Shown: positions 21,189 to 28,972, counted from the first letter of the stretch. The stretch: 30,146 nt of DNA from an uncultured Clostridia bacterium (GCA_944391155.1 CALXSO010000003.1:1-30146); one strand, 5' to 3'. Made by a program: numbers and translations. The notes: generated by a model not told the origin, from the sequence alone.

Positions 21189-21716
21189 TTAAACTAATTG
21201 TAAAATTGCAACTTCTGCTCCGTCTCCTCTTCTTGGACCAGCTTTTACTATTCTTGTGAATCCACCTACATTTTTACCTGCATATTTTGGTGCTATTTCA
21301 TTAAATAGCATTGAAGGTACATCTATATTTTTTCCTTCTGCATCTTTTACTTTGTTTAATTTTCTAATCATTTTTCTTCTTGCATTTAATCTTGTTGGCA
21401 TATCTTTTTGTCTTTTTTCCATTTTAGTTTCTTTTACAACTTTTAAATATTCTTTACCATTTTTGCTTTTTACTAATTCTGTTTCTTTATGTCCTTTTGA
21501 ATCTAACTTAGCTGTTGTTACTTTTACTTCTACTTCTTCAAAATTATCTTTTTCTTTTATAGCTAATGATATTAAACTATCAGCAATTGACTTAACTTCT
21601 TTTGCTCTAGCTAATGTTGTTTCAACTTTACCATATACTAATAAATCTGTTGTCAAAGATTTAAGCATTGCTTTTCTGATATCAGTAGTTCTTCCTAGCT
21701 TTCTATTTGTAGCCAA
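21189..21716 (-). CDS. rplQ: Ribosomal protein L17 with internal insertion
   Basis: L17 is a large-subunit protein near the peptide exit tunnel. I choose TTG at 21716 as start, giving MATNRKLGRTTDIRKAML as in other L17 proteins, with AGGAAGG 8 nt upstream; the GTG at 21725 lies too close to that site. The protein has 175 residues against about 115-125 normally. The core is intact on both sides (1-57, and from RLNARRKMI at 109 to the end, with EIAPKYAGKN and GPRRGDGAEVA). The extra ~50 residues at about 58-107 are charged (KGHKETELVKSKNGKEY), and may extend from the ribosome surface. Longer L17 proteins exist in some Clostridia. Confidence 0.96.
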   Translation of the reverse strand: MATNRKLGRTTDIRKAMLKSLTTDLLVYGKVETTLARAKEVKSIADSLISLAIKEKDNFEEVEVKVTTAKLDSKGHKETELVKSKNGKEYLKVVKETKMEKRQKDMPTRLNARRKMIRKLNKVKDAEGKNIDVPSMLFNEIAPKYAGKNVGGFTRIVKAGPRRGDGAEVAILQLV

Positions 21717-21765
21717 TTTTTTCACCTTCCTTTTTAGTTAATCATCTCATTTTATTCTATTTTAC

Positions 21766-22713
21766 TTATTCATCTTCTTGTGCAAAGTCTAAGCCTAATG
21801 AATGTAATTTAGCTGTTACTTCATCAAAAGATTTTTTACCTAAATTTCTTACTTTCATCATATCTGTCTCTGATTTATTTGTTAAATCTTCAACAGTTGC
21901 AATTCCTGCTCTTTTCAAACAATTGAATGATCTTACAGATAATTCTAATTCTTCAATTGACATTTCAAGAACTTTTTCTTTCTTTGATTCCTCTTTTTCA
22001 ATCATTACTTGTGTATTTTTTGCTGCTTCAGATAAATCAATGAACAATTCTAAATGTCCTGTCATTACTTTTGCAGCTAAGCTTAAAGCTTCATGTGCTT
22101 TTAAACTTCCATCTGTCCAAACCTCAATTACAAGTTTATCATAATCTACCATTTGTCCAACTCTTGTATTTTCAACTTGATAGTTTACTTTTTTTACAGG
22201 AGTATATATTGAATCAATTGGTAAAACTGAAATATCTTGATCAGGTTTCTTATTTTTTTCAGCTGAATTATATCCTCTTCCTTTATCAGCTGTCATTTCC
22301 ATTCTTAATGTTCCACCTTCAGAAACAGTTGCAATATGTAAATCAGGGTTCAATATTTCAACAGTACCATCTGTAATGATGTCTGCTGCTGTAACTTCAC
22401 CTTCACCTTTAAAATCAATTCTTAAGATTTTTTCTTCATTATCATCTGATTTTAATCTTACATTTTTTAAATTGACAATAATTTCTGGAACATCTTCTAC
22501 AACATTTGGAATTGTAGAAAATTCGTGTAACACTCCATCAATTTTTACACTAGTAATAGCACATCCTGGAAGTGATGAAAGTAATATTCTTCTCAATGAA
22601 TTTCCAATTGTTACACCATATCCTCTTTCTAATGGTTCACATACAAATTTTGCATAATTATTTTCTTCATCAACCTCTAAACATTCAATATTTGGCTTTT
22701 CAAATTCTATCAT
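21766..22713 (-). CDS. rpoA: RNA polymerase alpha subunit
   Basis: The alpha subunit forms the dimer on which RNA polymerase assembles; its C-terminal domain contacts UP elements and activators. At 315 aa it is full length. The N-terminal dimerisation part shows GYGVTIGNSLRRILLSSLPG (20 residues) and HEFSTIPNVVEDV; the C-terminal domain has LELSVRSFNCLKRAGIATVE (20 residues) and VRNLGKKSFDEV. TAGGAGG is about 5 nt before the ATG. It follows rpsD by 111 nt and precedes rplQ by 49 nt, the standard alpha-operon order. Confidence 0.98.
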   Translation of the reverse strand: MIEFEKPNIECLEVDEENNYAKFVCEPLERGYGVTIGNSLRRILLSSLPGCAITSVKIDGVLHEFSTIPNVVEDVPEIIVNLKNVRLKSDDNEEKILRIDFKGEGEVTAADIITDGTVEILNPDLHIATVSEGGTLRMEMTADKGRGYNSAEKNKKPDQDISVLPIDSIYTPVKKVNYQVENTRVGQMVDYDKLVIEVWTDGSLKAHEALSLAAKVMTGHLELFIDLSEAAKNTQVMIEKEESKKEKVLEMSIEELELSVRSFNCLKRAGIATVEDLTNKSETDMMKVRNLGKKSFDEVTAKLHSLGLDFAQEDE

Positions 22714-22727
22714 TTTTACCTCCTAAT

Positions 22728-22746
22728 TTGAGAGAAACGCTCTCAA
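22728..22746 (-). promoter_or_regulatory. Hairpin directly before the rpoA ribosome binding site
   Basis: TTGAGAG and CTCTCAA form a perfect 7-bp stem with a CGTTT loop on the minus strand, ending about 3 nt before TAGGAGG. It could protect or expose the ribosome binding site, or mark an mRNA processing site. There is no T tract, so it is not a terminator. Confidence 0.4.
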
Positions 22747-22824
22747 TCTTTTTAAACTCTATAGGCTTTTTTAAGTAAAATTTTAAAGTTTTGATAAAAC
22801 CTTTACACTTACTTTTAAATATTA

Positions 22825-23451
22825 TTATTTTGAGTAAAGCTCTACTATTAAATGTTCTTCGATTGGTAAATCGATATCTTCTCTAGCAGCTAATCTTATT
22901 ACTTTACCGCTTAAGTTTTCAGAATCTTTTTCTAGCCAAGCTGGAACTGGTCTAGAAGCTGTTTCTTCTATATTTAATTTTAGTGTAGCGTTATCTTTTT
23001 TATTTTCTTTAACTGTAATAACATCTCCTGGTTTTACTAAATATGATGGTATATTTACTTTTCTACCATTTACTTCAAATTGTCCATGATTAACAAATTG
23101 TCTAGCTTGTGCTCTAGATGATCCAAATCCTAATCTATAAACAACATTATCTAATCTACTTTCTAAAATTTGTAATAAGTTTTCACCTGTTACACCTTTT
23201 ATATTAGAAGCCATTTCAAAATATTTTCTAAATTGTTTTTCTCCAACTCCATAATATGATTTTGTTTTTTGCTTTTCTCTTAATTGAGTACCATATTCTG
23301 ATAATTTTGCTCTTTTTTGTCCATGTTGTCCTGGTGCATAATTTCTTCTAGAAATACTACATTTGTCAGAATAACATCTTGAACCTTTTAAGAACAATTT
23401 TTGACCTTCTCTACGACAAATACGACATTGCTCGTCTTTATATCTAGCCAT
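22825..23451 (-). CDS. rpsD: Ribosomal protein S4 (zinc type)
   Basis: S4 is a primary 16S rRNA binder that starts small-subunit assembly; in several bacteria it represses its own mRNA. The 208-aa protein has the zinc-binding N terminus with C9, C12, C26 and C31, and the S4 RNA-binding domain with RLDNVVYRLGFGSSRAQARQ (20 residues) near 97-116. GAAAGGAG lies 8 nt before the ATG. A 243-nt gap separates it from rpsK, long for this operon, and contains a duplicated motif that may be an S4 leader. Confidence 0.98.
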   Translation of the reverse strand: MARYKDEQCRICRREGQKLFLKGSRCYSDKCSISRRNYAPGQHGQKRAKLSEYGTQLREKQKTKSYYGVGEKQFRKYFEMASNIKGVTGENLLQILESRLDNVVYRLGFGSSRAQARQFVNHGQFEVNGRKVNIPSYLVKPGDVITVKENKKDNATLKLNIEETASRPVPAWLEKDSENLSGKVIRLAAREDIDLPIEEHLIVELYSK

Positions 23452-23694
23452 TTTATTTCTCCTTTCTTTTTTCTAAGGACAGGGGATTCACCTTGCCTAC
23501 AGGTCATCTCCACTAGGGTTCAAAAAATATCCTCCCATGTGATTTACTGATTTTCCATTGTTTCAAGTTATCACCTGTTCTAATTTTACGTTGACATATT
23601 TTACTTTTGGTTTATCTCCATTAGGATTCATGTTTTATCCTATAAATTAATGATTAACCTTTGTTTAAATTTGTCACATTTTATTCTATTTAAT
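23452..23694 (-). promoter_or_regulatory. Candidate rpsD leader with duplicated motif
   Basis: A 243-nt gap inside the alpha operon. Two copies of one motif occur on the minus strand: ATGAATCCTAATGGAGAT (from 23631) and TTGAACCCTAGTGGAGAT (from 23523). The first begins a possible 22-codon frame ending at 23563 (peptide MNPNGDKPKVKYV...), the second an 8-codon frame preceded by GGGAGG. Further down lies a paired AAGG/CCTT region before the rpsD ribosome binding site. Either short leader peptides or an S4-binding RNA would fit; I recognise no known family. Confidence 0.4.
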
Positions 23695-24093
23695 CTATAC
23701 TCTTCTTCTTTTTGGTGGTCTACATCCATTATGTGGTATTGGTGTTACGTCTTTAATAGCACTGATTTCTAATCCAGCTGTTTGAAGTGCACGGATAGCA
23801 GCTTCTCTTCCTGAACCTGGTCCTTTAACAAATACTTCAACTGTTTTTAAGCCATGTTCCATTGCAGCTTTAGCAGCTGTTTCAGCTACTTGTCCTGCAA
23901 CAAATGGTGTGCTTTTTCTAGAACCTTTAAATCCTAATCCACCTGCACTTCCCCATGAAATTGCATTTCCTTGTGTATCTGTAATTGTAACAATTGTATT
24001 GTTAAAACTAGAATGTATATGTGCTTGACCTTTTTCAATGTTTTTTCTATTTCTTCTAGCTACTGGTTTTCTAGTTGTATTTTTGTTAGCCAT
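23695..24093 (-). CDS. rpsK: Ribosomal protein S11
   Basis: S11 lies on the small-subunit platform at the E-site mRNA path. The 132-aa protein is full length, with GQAHIHSSFNNTIVTITDTQ (20 residues), VKGPGSGREAAIRAL and the C-terminal VTPIPHNGCRPPKRRRV. CAAGGAGGG lies about 11 nt before the ATG. It follows rpsM by 33 nt. Confidence 0.98.
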   Translation of the reverse strand: MANKNTTRKPVARRNRKNIEKGQAHIHSSFNNTIVTITDTQGNAISWGSAGGLGFKGSRKSTPFVAGQVAETAAKAAMEHGLKTVEVFVKGPGSGREAAIRALQTAGLEISAIKDVTPIPHNGCRPPKRRRV

Positions 24094-24126
24094 TTTTAAC
24101 TATTCCCTCCTTGTTTTGGAAAATTA

Positions 24127-24495
24127 TTATTTTTTGCTTTTACTTACTAATTTTCTAGGACCTTTTCTGGTTCTAGCATTTGTTTTTGTTCTTTGACCTC
24201 TTACAGGTAATCCTCTTCTATGTCTTAATCCTCTATAGCATCCAATTTCTGTAAGTCTTTTTATATTCAAAGCAACCTCTCTTCTTAAATCGCCTTCTAC
24301 TTTGTATGATTCATCGATAATTTTTCTTATTGAATTTTCTTCTTCATCTGTTAAATCTTTTACTCTAGTATCTGGATTAACTCCAGCTTTTGCTAAGATT
24401 TTTTGTGAGCTTGATAAACCTATTCCATAGATATATGTAAGCCCTACTTCTACTCTTTTCTCTTTAGGCAAATCTACTCCTGCGATACGAGCCAT
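24127..24495 (-). CDS. rpsM: Ribosomal protein S13
   Basis: S13 sits in the head of the small subunit and contacts the P-site tRNA and the large subunit (bridge B1). The 122-aa protein begins MARIAGVDLPKEKRVEVGLT (20 residues) and ends with the basic tail GQRTKTNARTRKGPRKLVSK (20 residues) and SKK. The ATG at 24495 has GGAGG 11 nt upstream; a TTG at 24513 would start on top of the binding site. The gap to rpmJ upstream is 179 nt and folded, see the separate entry. Confidence 0.98.
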   Translation of the reverse strand: MARIAGVDLPKEKRVEVGLTYIYGIGLSSSQKILAKAGVNPDTRVKDLTDEEENSIRKIIDESYKVEGDLRREVALNIKRLTEIGCYRGLRHRRGLPVRGQRTKTNARTRKGPRKLVSKSKK

Positions 24496-24559
24496 ATCTT
24501 TTTGCACCTCCAAATTTATTTTTTAAATTTGTTTTTGTAACTAAAGTTGAAATGCACTA

Positions 24560-24653
24560 TTAAAGTGGCCTTTAGCTACTTTAAAACATATATATAAACA
24601 CAAATTTGATAAAGAAACTTCAATCGTTTCCCAGCCGCTACCCAATTTGTGTT
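24560..24653 (-). promoter_or_regulatory. Two conserved-looking hairpins in the rpmJ-rpsM gap
   Basis: Hairpin 1 joins AACACAAATT (minus strand, 24653-24644) with AATTTGTGTT (24606-24597). Its 37-nt interior starts GGGTAGCGGCTGGG and contains GAAAC...GTTTC, and is much richer in G and C than its surroundings. Hairpin 2 (24584-24560) joins TTAAAGT with ACTTTAA around an 11-nt loop. Neither is followed by a T tract. A protein-binding leader for rpsM is possible. Confidence 0.4.
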
Positions 24654-24674
24654 ATAAACATTTTTAATAAGGAA

Positions 24675-24788
24675 TTAACCTTGTCTTTGCTTGTGTTTAG
24701 GGTTTTCACAAATTACTCTAATAACCCCTTTTCTTTTTATTATTTTGCATTTGTCACATATTTTCTTTACTGATGGTCTTACTTTCAC
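24675..24788 (-). CDS. rpmJ: Ribosomal protein L36
   Basis: The smallest large-subunit protein, 37 aa. It reads MKVRPSVKKICDKCKIIKRK (20 residues), then GVIRVICENPKHKQRQG. The zinc ligands CDKC, C27 and H32 of the C+ type are all present. It begins with GTG at 24788 and GGAGG lies 8 nt before it. It keeps the common infA-rpmJ-rpsM order, but is separated from infA by 210 nt. Confidence 0.97.
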   Translation of the reverse strand: MKVRPSVKKICDKCKIIKRKGVIRVICENPKHKQRQG

Positions 24789-24810
24789 TTTTAGCACCTC
24801 CTTAAATTAT

Positions 24811-24863
24811 CACGAAAAAGAAAATTTTAATAATATGTTTCATATTACCAATTTTCTTTTGTG
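24811..24863 (-). terminator. Long hairpin between infA and rpmJ
   Basis: Almost all 53 nt pair: CAC with GTG at the ends, AAAAGAAAATT with AATTTTCTTTTT, then TAATATG with CATATTA around an AAA loop (minus-strand order). The minus-strand T run lies in the stem's 3' arm. It could be a partial terminator or attenuator in the middle of an essential operon, or a processing site. Confidence 0.6.
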
Positions 24864-24998
24864 TAAATATATATATGGGTTAATTCTAAACTTTTATTAT
24901 TTAAAGTACTTTCAAATACTTTATTGGTTTAAAGCCTTTCTTTCTTAGATTTTATACAAATATTACGATATAATTATAGTTTTATTTTTCCTATAGCT

Positions 24999-25217
24999 TT
25001 ATTTTGCCCTCCAAGTAATACGTCCTCTTGTTAAATCATATGGTGAAAGCTCAACTTTTACTTTATCACCTGGTAATATTTTAATATAATTCATTCTAAG
25101 TTTTCCAGAAATATGAGCTAATATTTGATGCCCATTTTCTAATTCTACTTTAAAATTGGTATTAGGTAAAGCTTCAACAACTGTCCCTTCAACCTCTATA
25201 ACATCTTCTTTTGCCAA
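24999..25217 (-). CDS. infA: Translation initiation factor IF-1
   Basis: IF-1 blocks the ribosomal A site during initiation. The 72-aa protein is an S1-type barrel of the usual length: MAKEDVIEVEGTVVEALPN, then FKVELENGHQILAHISGKLR (20 residues) and MNYIKILPGDKVKVELSPYD (20 residues), ending LTRGRITWRAK. The start is a TTG at 25217, with GGAGGGG about 6 nt upstream; no ATG is available upstream in frame. A TTG start on this gene is unusual and may lower its translation. It follows map by 89 nt. Confidence 0.97.
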   Translation of the reverse strand: MAKEDVIEVEGTVVEALPNTNFKVELENGHQILAHISGKLRMNYIKILPGDKVKVELSPYDLTRGRITWRAK

Positions 25218-25306
25218 AATTCTCCCCTCCTATAAAGAGTAATTTATGTTTATTTTTTGTATTTTTTGACAATTACGCATAATAACTATTATAGTATACA
25301 CTATCT

Positions 25307-26077
25307 TCAAAGAATTGTCAATATTTCTGGCTCTTTTTCTGTAATTAAAATTGTATTTTCATAATGTGCAGCCAAGCTTCCATCTTCTGTAACAATTGTC
25401 CAACCATCATCAAGTTCTAGAATATTAGGTTTTCCTTGTATTACCATAGGTTCAATTGCAAGCGTCATTCCTGGTTCTAATCTAATTCCTCTTCCTGCTT
25501 TTCCGTAATTTGGAATCCCAGGATCTTCGTGCATTTCTCTTCCTATTCCATGACCTTGAAATTCTCTAACAACTGAAAATCCTTGTGAATGAACATATTC
25601 ACCAATTGCGTGACATACATCACCAATTCTATTTCCTTTTTTAGCATATTTTATTCCTTCAAAAAAAGCTTGTTTTGTAACATCAACCAATCTTTGCGTT
25701 TCTTTTGGTACCTTTCCTATTACAAAAGTTCTTGCCGCATCACCATTAAATCCATTTTTTAAAGCTACTGTATCAACACTAACAATATCTCCTTCTTTAA
25801 TAATTCTATGCTTTGAAGGAATTCCATGAATTACTTCATCGTTTATTGATACACAAATTGAAGCAGGAAATTTAGGAATCCCCCTTATACCTATATCATA
25901 TCCTTTTTCAGCAGGAATTGCTCCTAAACTTCTCATTTTACTTTCAGCTATTTGATCTAATTCATATGTAGTCATACCTGGCTTAATTTTTTTTTCTAAT
26001 TCCTCATATGTTAAAGCAACAACCTTACAAGCTTCTTTCATTAATTCTATCTCTTTTTTTGATTTTATAGTTACCAA
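25307..26077 (-). CDS. map: Methionine aminopeptidase, type I
   Basis: Removes the N-terminal methionine from new proteins. The 256-aa protein has all five metal ligands, D102, D113, H176, E209 and E240, and the substrate histidine H84 (NDEVIHGIP). The segment KGYDIGIRGIPKFPASIC is about six residues longer than the usual GYHGFPASIC-type loop, a small insertion beside the active site. The start is a TTG at 26077 with AGAGG about 8 nt upstream. It follows adk after 287 nt containing two terminator-like hairpins, so it probably has its own promoter, not clearly identified. Confidence 0.97.
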   Translation of the reverse strand: MVTIKSKKEIELMKEACKVVALTYEELEKKIKPGMTTYELDQIAESKMRSLGAIPAEKGYDIGIRGIPKFPASICVSINDEVIHGIPSKHRIIKEGDIVSVDTVALKNGFNGDAARTFVIGKVPKETQRLVDVTKQAFFEGIKYAKKGNRIGDVCHAIGEYVHSQGFSVVREFQGHGIGREMHEDPGIPNYGKAGRGIRLEPGMTLAIEPMVIQGKPNILELDDGWTIVTEDGSLAAHYENTILITEKEPEILTIL

Positions 26078-26158
26078 AATTATTACCTCTTTTCTAAATT
26101 CTTTATTCTATACTAATCAAACCACTTTATCACTAAAACTTAAATCAAATAAAAGTTC

Positions 26159-26210
26159 AAAAAGTCGATATATAAATCTTTCTTAGAAATATTTATATAT
26201 CAATCTTTTT
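26159..26210 (-). terminator. Hairpin between adk and map
   Basis: GATATATAAAT (26167-26177) and ATTTATATATC (26191-26201) pair perfectly around 13 nt. The stem extends outward through AAAAAG (26159-26164) and CTTTTT (26205-26210). T runs occur on both strands. Confidence 0.55.
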
Positions 26211-26316
26211 ACATCTCATTTTTTACTAGATAAAATTGTAACATCTAAGTTTCTATATCTGGAATATTTGCTATTCATAAAACTATATTAATCAAAATAT
26301 CATTTAAAATTTATAA

Positions 26317-26350
26317 TACAATTAATAATAACTATTAACTATTAATTGTA
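26317..26350 (-). terminator. Hairpin after adk
   Basis: TACAATTAATA (26317-26327) and TATTAATTGTA (26340-26350) form a perfect 11-bp stem with a 12-nt loop, starting 15 nt after the adk stop codon. The following TTATAAATTTT on the minus strand is a moderate T tract. Confidence 0.5.
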
Positions 26351-26364
26351 GTACTTATTAATCA

Positions 26365-27021
26365 TTAAAACATTTTTACTATATCATCTGCAACGTCTTT
26401 TCCCATTTTGTTAATTGATTTACTAACTAATGCTTCATATAAGTTTCCCTGTTTTTTATAATATTCAATTAATGGACTTGTTTGATCCATATATGTATTA
26501 ATTCTTAATTTTACAGTATCTGCTGTATCATCTTTTCTTTGTACTAATTCTGAACCGCATTTATCGCAAATTCCCTCTTGCTTTGGTGGATTCAACTGTA
26601 AATTATAAATAGTTTTACAATCTGGGTTTGAGCAAATTCTTCTATTTACAATCCTTTCTATAATTTCTTCTTCTGGTGTTGTAAGATTAACTACTAAATC
26701 TACTTTTTTTCCATTTTCAGCTAATATTCTATCTAATGCTTCTGCTTGAACTACTGTTCTTGGAAAACCATCTAATATCACACCATTTTTTACATCATCT
26801 TTTTCTAGTCTATCTTTAACTATATCTATTGTTATATCATCTGGTACTAAATTACCTTTAGAAATATAACTATCAGCTATTTTACCTAACTCTGTTCCAT
26901 CTTGTATATTTTGTCTAAAAATATCACCTGTTGAAACTTGTTTTATCCCCATTTTTTCTTGTAAAATGCCTGCAACTGTTCCTTTACCTGTTCCAGGAGC
27001 ACCTAACATTATTATTATCAT
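26365..27021 (-). CDS. adk: Adenylate kinase (zinc-LID type)
   Basis: Interconverts ATP, ADP and AMP to balance the adenylate pool. The 218-aa protein has the P-loop GAPGTGKGT (7-15), the AMP-binding DGFPRT (84-89), and a long LID with C130, C135, C152 and C155, the zinc site of Gram-positive enzymes. AAGGAG lies 11 nt before the ATG. It is separated from secY by a strong terminator and has its own promoter at 27060-27088, so although it keeps the usual secY-adk-map order it is a separate transcription unit. Confidence 0.98.
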   Translation of the reverse strand: MIIIMLGAPGTGKGTVAGILQEKMGIKQVSTGDIFRQNIQDGTELGKIADSYISKGNLVPDDITIDIVKDRLEKDDVKNGVILDGFPRTVVQAEALDRILAENGKKVDLVVNLTTPEEEIIERIVNRRICSNPDCKTIYNLQLNPPKQEGICDKCGSELVQRKDDTADTVKLRINTYMDQTSPLIEYYKKQGNLYEALVSKSINKMGKDVADDIVKMF

Positions 27022-27059
27022 ACTTAACGCTCTCCTTTATTTTATTTTTATACTCAATT

Positions 27060-27088
27060 ATTCTACTACAAAAAAGCTATTTTTTCAA
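27060..27088 (-). promoter_or_regulatory. adk promoter
   Basis: On the minus strand TTGAAA (27088-27083) and TAGAAT (27065-27060) are spaced by 17 nt, about 40 nt before the start codon and downstream of the secY terminator. Confidence 0.65.
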
Positions 27089-27168
27089 GGATTTTTCAAA
27101 TACTTTTTTCTATTAAATACTAGATTGTTACAATTTATACTTCATTTTATAGATAATCAATTAAAAAA

Positions 27169-27206
27169 AAATTAATAATTCAAGACCCACCTTAAACTAT
27201 TAATTT
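27169..27206. terminator. Bidirectional terminator after secY
   Basis: The arms ATTAATAATTCAAG and CTTAAACTATTAAT pair with two internal mismatches around ACCCAC. A-runs and T-runs flank both sides: the minus strand has nine T after the stem and the plus strand six. It begins about 12 nt after the secY stop codon and ends the spc-type operon. Confidence 0.75.
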
Positions 27207-27217
27207 TTTATTTATTA

Positions 27218-28537
27218 TTATTCTAAGAATCCTTTATAATGCCTCATTACTAATTGTGATTCCAATTGTTGAACAGTCTCTAATGCCACACCTACAACAA
27301 TCAATATTGAAGTACCACCAAATGCAATATTTAAATTTGTGAATCTCAAGAACATTGGAATTATAGCTATAATTGCTAAGAATAATCCTCCGAACCAAGT
27401 TAATTTAGATATTATTGATGATAAATATTCTGTTGTTGGTTTACCAGCTCTAATTCCTGGAATAAATCCACCATTTTTCTTAATATTATTTGACACTTCT
27501 GCTGGATTAAATGTAGCATAAGTATAGAAAAATGTAAATCCAACAATTAATAATAAGTATACTAAAGCATTAGCTATTGAATATCCAATTCCTACACTTG
27601 ATGATGATGTAGCAATTGAAAATTTATATAATCCTGCTAAAAATCCTGTTTGTGAAGCTATATCACTAACAAAAATTTGAATAATCATTGCAGGAAATGT
27701 CATAAATGATGAAGCAAAAATTATAGGCATTACACCAGCCATTGCTAACTTCAATGGTATATGTGTATTTTGAGCTCCCATCATTTTTCTTCCAACTACT
27801 TTTTTAGAATATTGAACTGGAACTCTTCTTTCTGCTTGTTGTACAAATACAACTCCAGCTATTAATATAACTGCTCCAATCAAAATTCCTATTGCAAGCA
27901 ATAATCCTGTTGTACTAAATCCATTACTTGTCATTATTAAATTCCATAATGTTGTTACAAAGCTTGGTAATCCTGCAATTATACCTACAAAAATAAGTAT
28001 AGAAATTCCATTTCCAATTCCTTTGTTTGTAATTTGATCTCCAAGCCACATTAAAATTGCAGTACCTGCAACTAAACCTATTACTACAACTGCCCCTGTT
28101 AAGAAAGTAGTATCAACAAAAACTCCTGATGCACTATATGATAAGAATATACCAACTGCCTCAACAACTGCAAGAATAATTGTTAAAATTTTAGTATATC
28201 TATTAATTTTCTTTCTTCCTTGTTCTCCACCTTCTTTAGTTAGTCTTTCTAAAGATGGTATTATCATAGCTAATAATTGTATAACAATTGAAGCAGTAAT
28301 ATATGGACTAATAGACATTGCAAAAACAGAAAATCTTGAAAAAGCACCTCCTGAAATAATGTTTATTAATCCTGCAATTCCATCACTTGAAGACATTGCT
28401 TCATTTAATGCAATATTATCAACTCCTGGAACTGAAATGTAACACCCCAATCTAAATACTACAATTAATAATAATGTATATAATAATTTTTTTCTTACTT
28501 CTGGTGTTTTTAACGCGTTCGCTATTGTTTTAAACAA
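27218..28537 (-). CDS. secY: Preprotein translocase SecY
   Basis: SecY is the ten-helix channel of the general secretion pathway, working with SecE (encoded at 19758-20207) and SecA. The 439-aa protein is full length. Landmarks are VFRLGCYISVPGVD at the N terminus, the plug-side motif GLINIISGGAFSRFSVFAMS (20 residues), ISPYITASIV, ERLTKEGGEQGRKKINRYTK (20 residues) and the C-terminal loop GFIPGIRAGKPT. It starts with TTG at 28537, directly after the rplO stop codon TAG, with GAGGTG inside the end of rplO, so translation should be coupled. A terminator follows. Confidence 0.98.
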   Translation of the reverse strand: MFKTIANALKTPEVRKKLLYTLLLIVVFRLGCYISVPGVDNIALNEAMSSSDGIAGLINIISGGAFSRFSVFAMSISPYITASIVIQLLAMIIPSLERLTKEGGEQGRKKINRYTKILTIILAVVEAVGIFLSYSASGVFVDTTFLTGAVVVIGLVAGTAILMWLGDQITNKGIGNGISILIFVGIIAGLPSFVTTLWNLIMTSNGFSTTGLLLAIGILIGAVILIAGVVFVQQAERRVPVQYSKKVVGRKMMGAQNTHIPLKLAMAGVMPIIFASSFMTFPAMIIQIFVSDIASQTGFLAGLYKFSIATSSSSVGIGYSIANALVYLLLIVGFTFFYTYATFNPAEVSNNIKKNGGFIPGIRAGKPTTEYLSSIISKLTWFGGLFLAIIAIIPMFLRFTNLNIAFGGTSILIVVGVALETVQQLESQLVMRHYKGFLE

Positions 28538-28972
28538 CTATATCACCTCAGCCTTTCCGCCTAAAGCTTCTATTTCTTCTTTTGCTTTTGCTGTAAATCT
28601 AACGGCTTTAATATTTAATTTTTTCTCTAATTTTCCTGTTGCAAGTACTACGATTCCATCATTGATTTTTCCGATAATTCCTTCTGCTAATAGTGTTTCA
28701 GCAGTAACATCTGTAGCTTTTGATTTATTAAGCATTGTTAATGTTACTTCTGTATATGTTTTAGCATGAATATTAGTAAATCCTCTTTTTGGTAATCTTC
28801 TATATAATGGTGTTTGTCCTCCTTCAAAACCACGTCTTACTCCACCACCAGATCTTGCTTTTTGTCCTTTATGTCCTCTTCCAGATGTTTTTCCTAATCC
28901 AGAAGCAATTCCACGACCAACTCTTTTTCTAGCGATCTTTTTTGTAGTTGACTCTATTTCTCCTAATTTCAT
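28538..28972 (-). CDS. rplO: Ribosomal protein L15
   Basis: L15 is a late-assembly large-subunit protein. The 144-aa protein has the glycine-arginine-rich N terminus (RKRVGRGIASGLGKTSGRGH, 20 residues, then KGQKARSGGGVRRGFEGGQT) and the C-terminal FTAKAKEEIEALGGKAEVI. AAGGAGG lies 11 nt before the ATG. The usual upstream neighbour rpmD is not present; rpsE ends 85 nt before this gene. Its stop codon abuts the TTG of secY. Confidence 0.98.
   Translation of the reverse strand: MKLGEIESTTKKIARKRVGRGIASGLGKTSGRGHKGQKARSGGGVRRGFEGGQTPLYRRLPKRGFTNIHAKTYTEVTLTMLNKSKATDVTAETLLAEGIIGKINDGIVVLATGKLEKKLNIKAVRFTAKAKEEIEALGGKAEVI

Noticed and set aside
21256..21741. Long plus-strand frame over rplQ and similar frames over rpoA, secE and nusG
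   Set aside because: Antisense shadows of well-identified ribosomal and polymerase genes; no independent signals.
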